DNA of 9,749 nucleotides from Planctomycetota bacterium (GTDB taxonomy: Bacteria > Planctomycetota > Planctomycetia > Pirellulales > Lacipirellulaceae), in assembly GCA_013151315.1 (NCBI GenBank), contig JAADIN010000146.1:1-9749 (forward strand), given 5' to 3'. A model generated the notes under the pieces. That model was given only the letters and a program-made list of their open reading frames with translations. It did no database searches and was not told the DNA's origin. The position numbers were made by a program, and so were the translations under genes. This document shows positions 9,009 to 9,749 of the stretch, one piece after another. Each line of letters starts with the position of its first letter. The stretch's first letter is position 1.

Positions 9009-9749
9009 TTGGTTTCGCCCCGTATCCAAATCATGCGTCGCCTCAAAGACCCGCTCTTGCCGCAGGGCCAAACGGTCGAGCGCCTCGAGCAACTCCGCTT
9101 CGAGGGCCTGCTCGCCATCGAGCATTTCGCCATACCGCTTCGTCCGTCGATTGATACGCATCTGCAATGCTCGAATCATACGCAATTCGGCCAATTGGTC
9201 TACCAAAGGTTGTTCGCCAGGCTGACCTTTGCCCGGCTTTTGCTGCGATTGCTGCTCTCGAAGCTTCTTAATTGCCTGCTGCAACGCCGACAAAATTTCC
9301 TCCAAGGTGGCGATAATGTCCTCTTCCAAACCTTGTGTGAGGAGGCCCAATTTTACGTCGGCCAATCGCTCGGCCACCGCCTGCATATCTTCGCGAGCTT
9401 GCTCCAGCGCTTCAGGAAAAGCAACCGACGTACCATCTTCGCGTAATAAAATGAGAGCACGATCGGCGTCGCGGACAATTTGACGCTCCTTTCGGTCAAG
9501 ACGACCGGCAGCAATCTCGAGTTCATGGGGCTGCACCTTGGCTTGCGAAGCGTCGAGTTTTTGAGTCCGCTCATAAACTTCCACCTGAGCGTCGAGCATC
9601 TTCCGAAATCGAGCTTCAAGCAGCACGAGCATTCTCTCCAACTCTTCTTCGCGCAACTGACGCAAAATCCGTTCGAGTTCGGCTTTGGCCTGCTCCAACT
9701 CTCGCAAGGCTTTTTCTTGCGCTTTCACAGCCCCCCCACGCTGCGATTT
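9006..9749 (-). CDS. Coiled-coil protein of unknown function, N-terminus outside the window
   Basis: The frame is open from the right edge (first visible residues KSQRGGAVKAQEK) to the TAG at 9008-9006, giving 247 visible residues. A GTG at 9728 could be read as a start. The heptad pattern is already running there and codons continue upstream, so the true start is probably outside. Residues about 8-65 form a strongly charged coiled coil (ALRELEQAKAELERILRQL), followed by LEARFRKMLDAQVEVYE. A second helical part covers about 110-165. A Q/G/P-rich linker (SQQKPGKGQPGEQP) precedes a last helical block (LVDQLAELRMIRALQMRINR, then RYGEML). No enzyme motif is visible. I believe homologues of this block occur in planctomycetes as uncharacterised proteins, but I cannot name the family. 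The stop codon is contributed by repeat R5. A G7 tract (coding strand, 9731-9737) encodes Gly-Gly. Confidence 0.82.
   Translation of the reverse strand, partial: KSQRGGAVKAQEKALRELEQAKAELERILRQLREEELERMLVLLEARFRKMLDAQVEVYERTQKLDASQAKVQPHELEIAAGRLDRKERQIVRDADRALILLREDGTSVAFPEALEQAREDMQAVAERLADVKLGLLTQGLEEDIIATLEEILSALQQAIKKLREQQSQQKPGKGQPGEQPLVDQLAELRMIRALQMRINRRTKRYGEMLDGEQALEAELLEALDRLALRQERVFEATHDLDTGRNQ

Noticed and set aside
8875..9446. Plus-strand open frames beginning in R5
   Set aside because: They start in repeat sequence and continue antisense to the coiled-coil gene, and have no recognisable domain.

Overview
The window looks like a piece of a Planctomycetota chromosome, probably of the Pirellulales type. 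This is inferred from gene content: HtrA-like trypsin/PDZ proteins with extra domains, an exported protein ending in an NPCBM-like module, and exported coiled-coil/alpha-helical proteins. The starts lack clear Shine-Dalgarno sequences, which is also common in that phylum. No rRNA or marker gene is present, so the assignment is a judgement, not a proof.

Layout. Positions 1-806 (+) hold the 3' part of an endonuclease IV gene (nfo) with all nine metal ligands. Five genes follow, all on the minus strand and read from right to left. They are a coiled-coil protein cut by the right edge (9006-9749), an exported alpha-helical protein of unknown function (7715-8785), an exported beta-repeat protein with an NPCBM-like C-terminus (6245-7504), a 943-residue protease (3246-6077) and a 663-residue HtrA-like protein (1108-3099). 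The protease has one intact trypsin domain and one dead trypsin-like domain. The HtrA-like protein has lost all three protease catalytic residues and also carries an apparently dead alpha/beta-hydrolase domain. nfo and the minus-strand group converge at about 807-1107.

The five minus-strand genes could be one transcription unit for an exported, envelope-located system. It would combine an active HtrA-type protease, a pseudoprotease partner, a possible glycan-binding protein and two helical proteins. The signal peptides and domain motifs are seen in the sequence; the joint function is inferred.

The most striking non-coding signal is a family of imperfect palindromic elements of about 93-101 bp, present once in each of the four minus-strand gaps (3130-3226, 6026-6118, 7570-7664, 8868-8968). 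A related variant lies in the convergent gap (827-1073). The arms are made of 10-11 nt units of the type CACGGATGAAA, and the ends read GCCAC...GTGGC. Three copies share an asymmetric core, which shows that one copy is inverted relative to the others. That inverted copy supplies the only ATG available to the large protease gene. At least two copies are nested inside a second, different inverted repeat. I found no tRNA, rRNA, CRISPR array or transposase gene. The remaining gene-free DNA, for example 6123-6244, shows nothing I can name.
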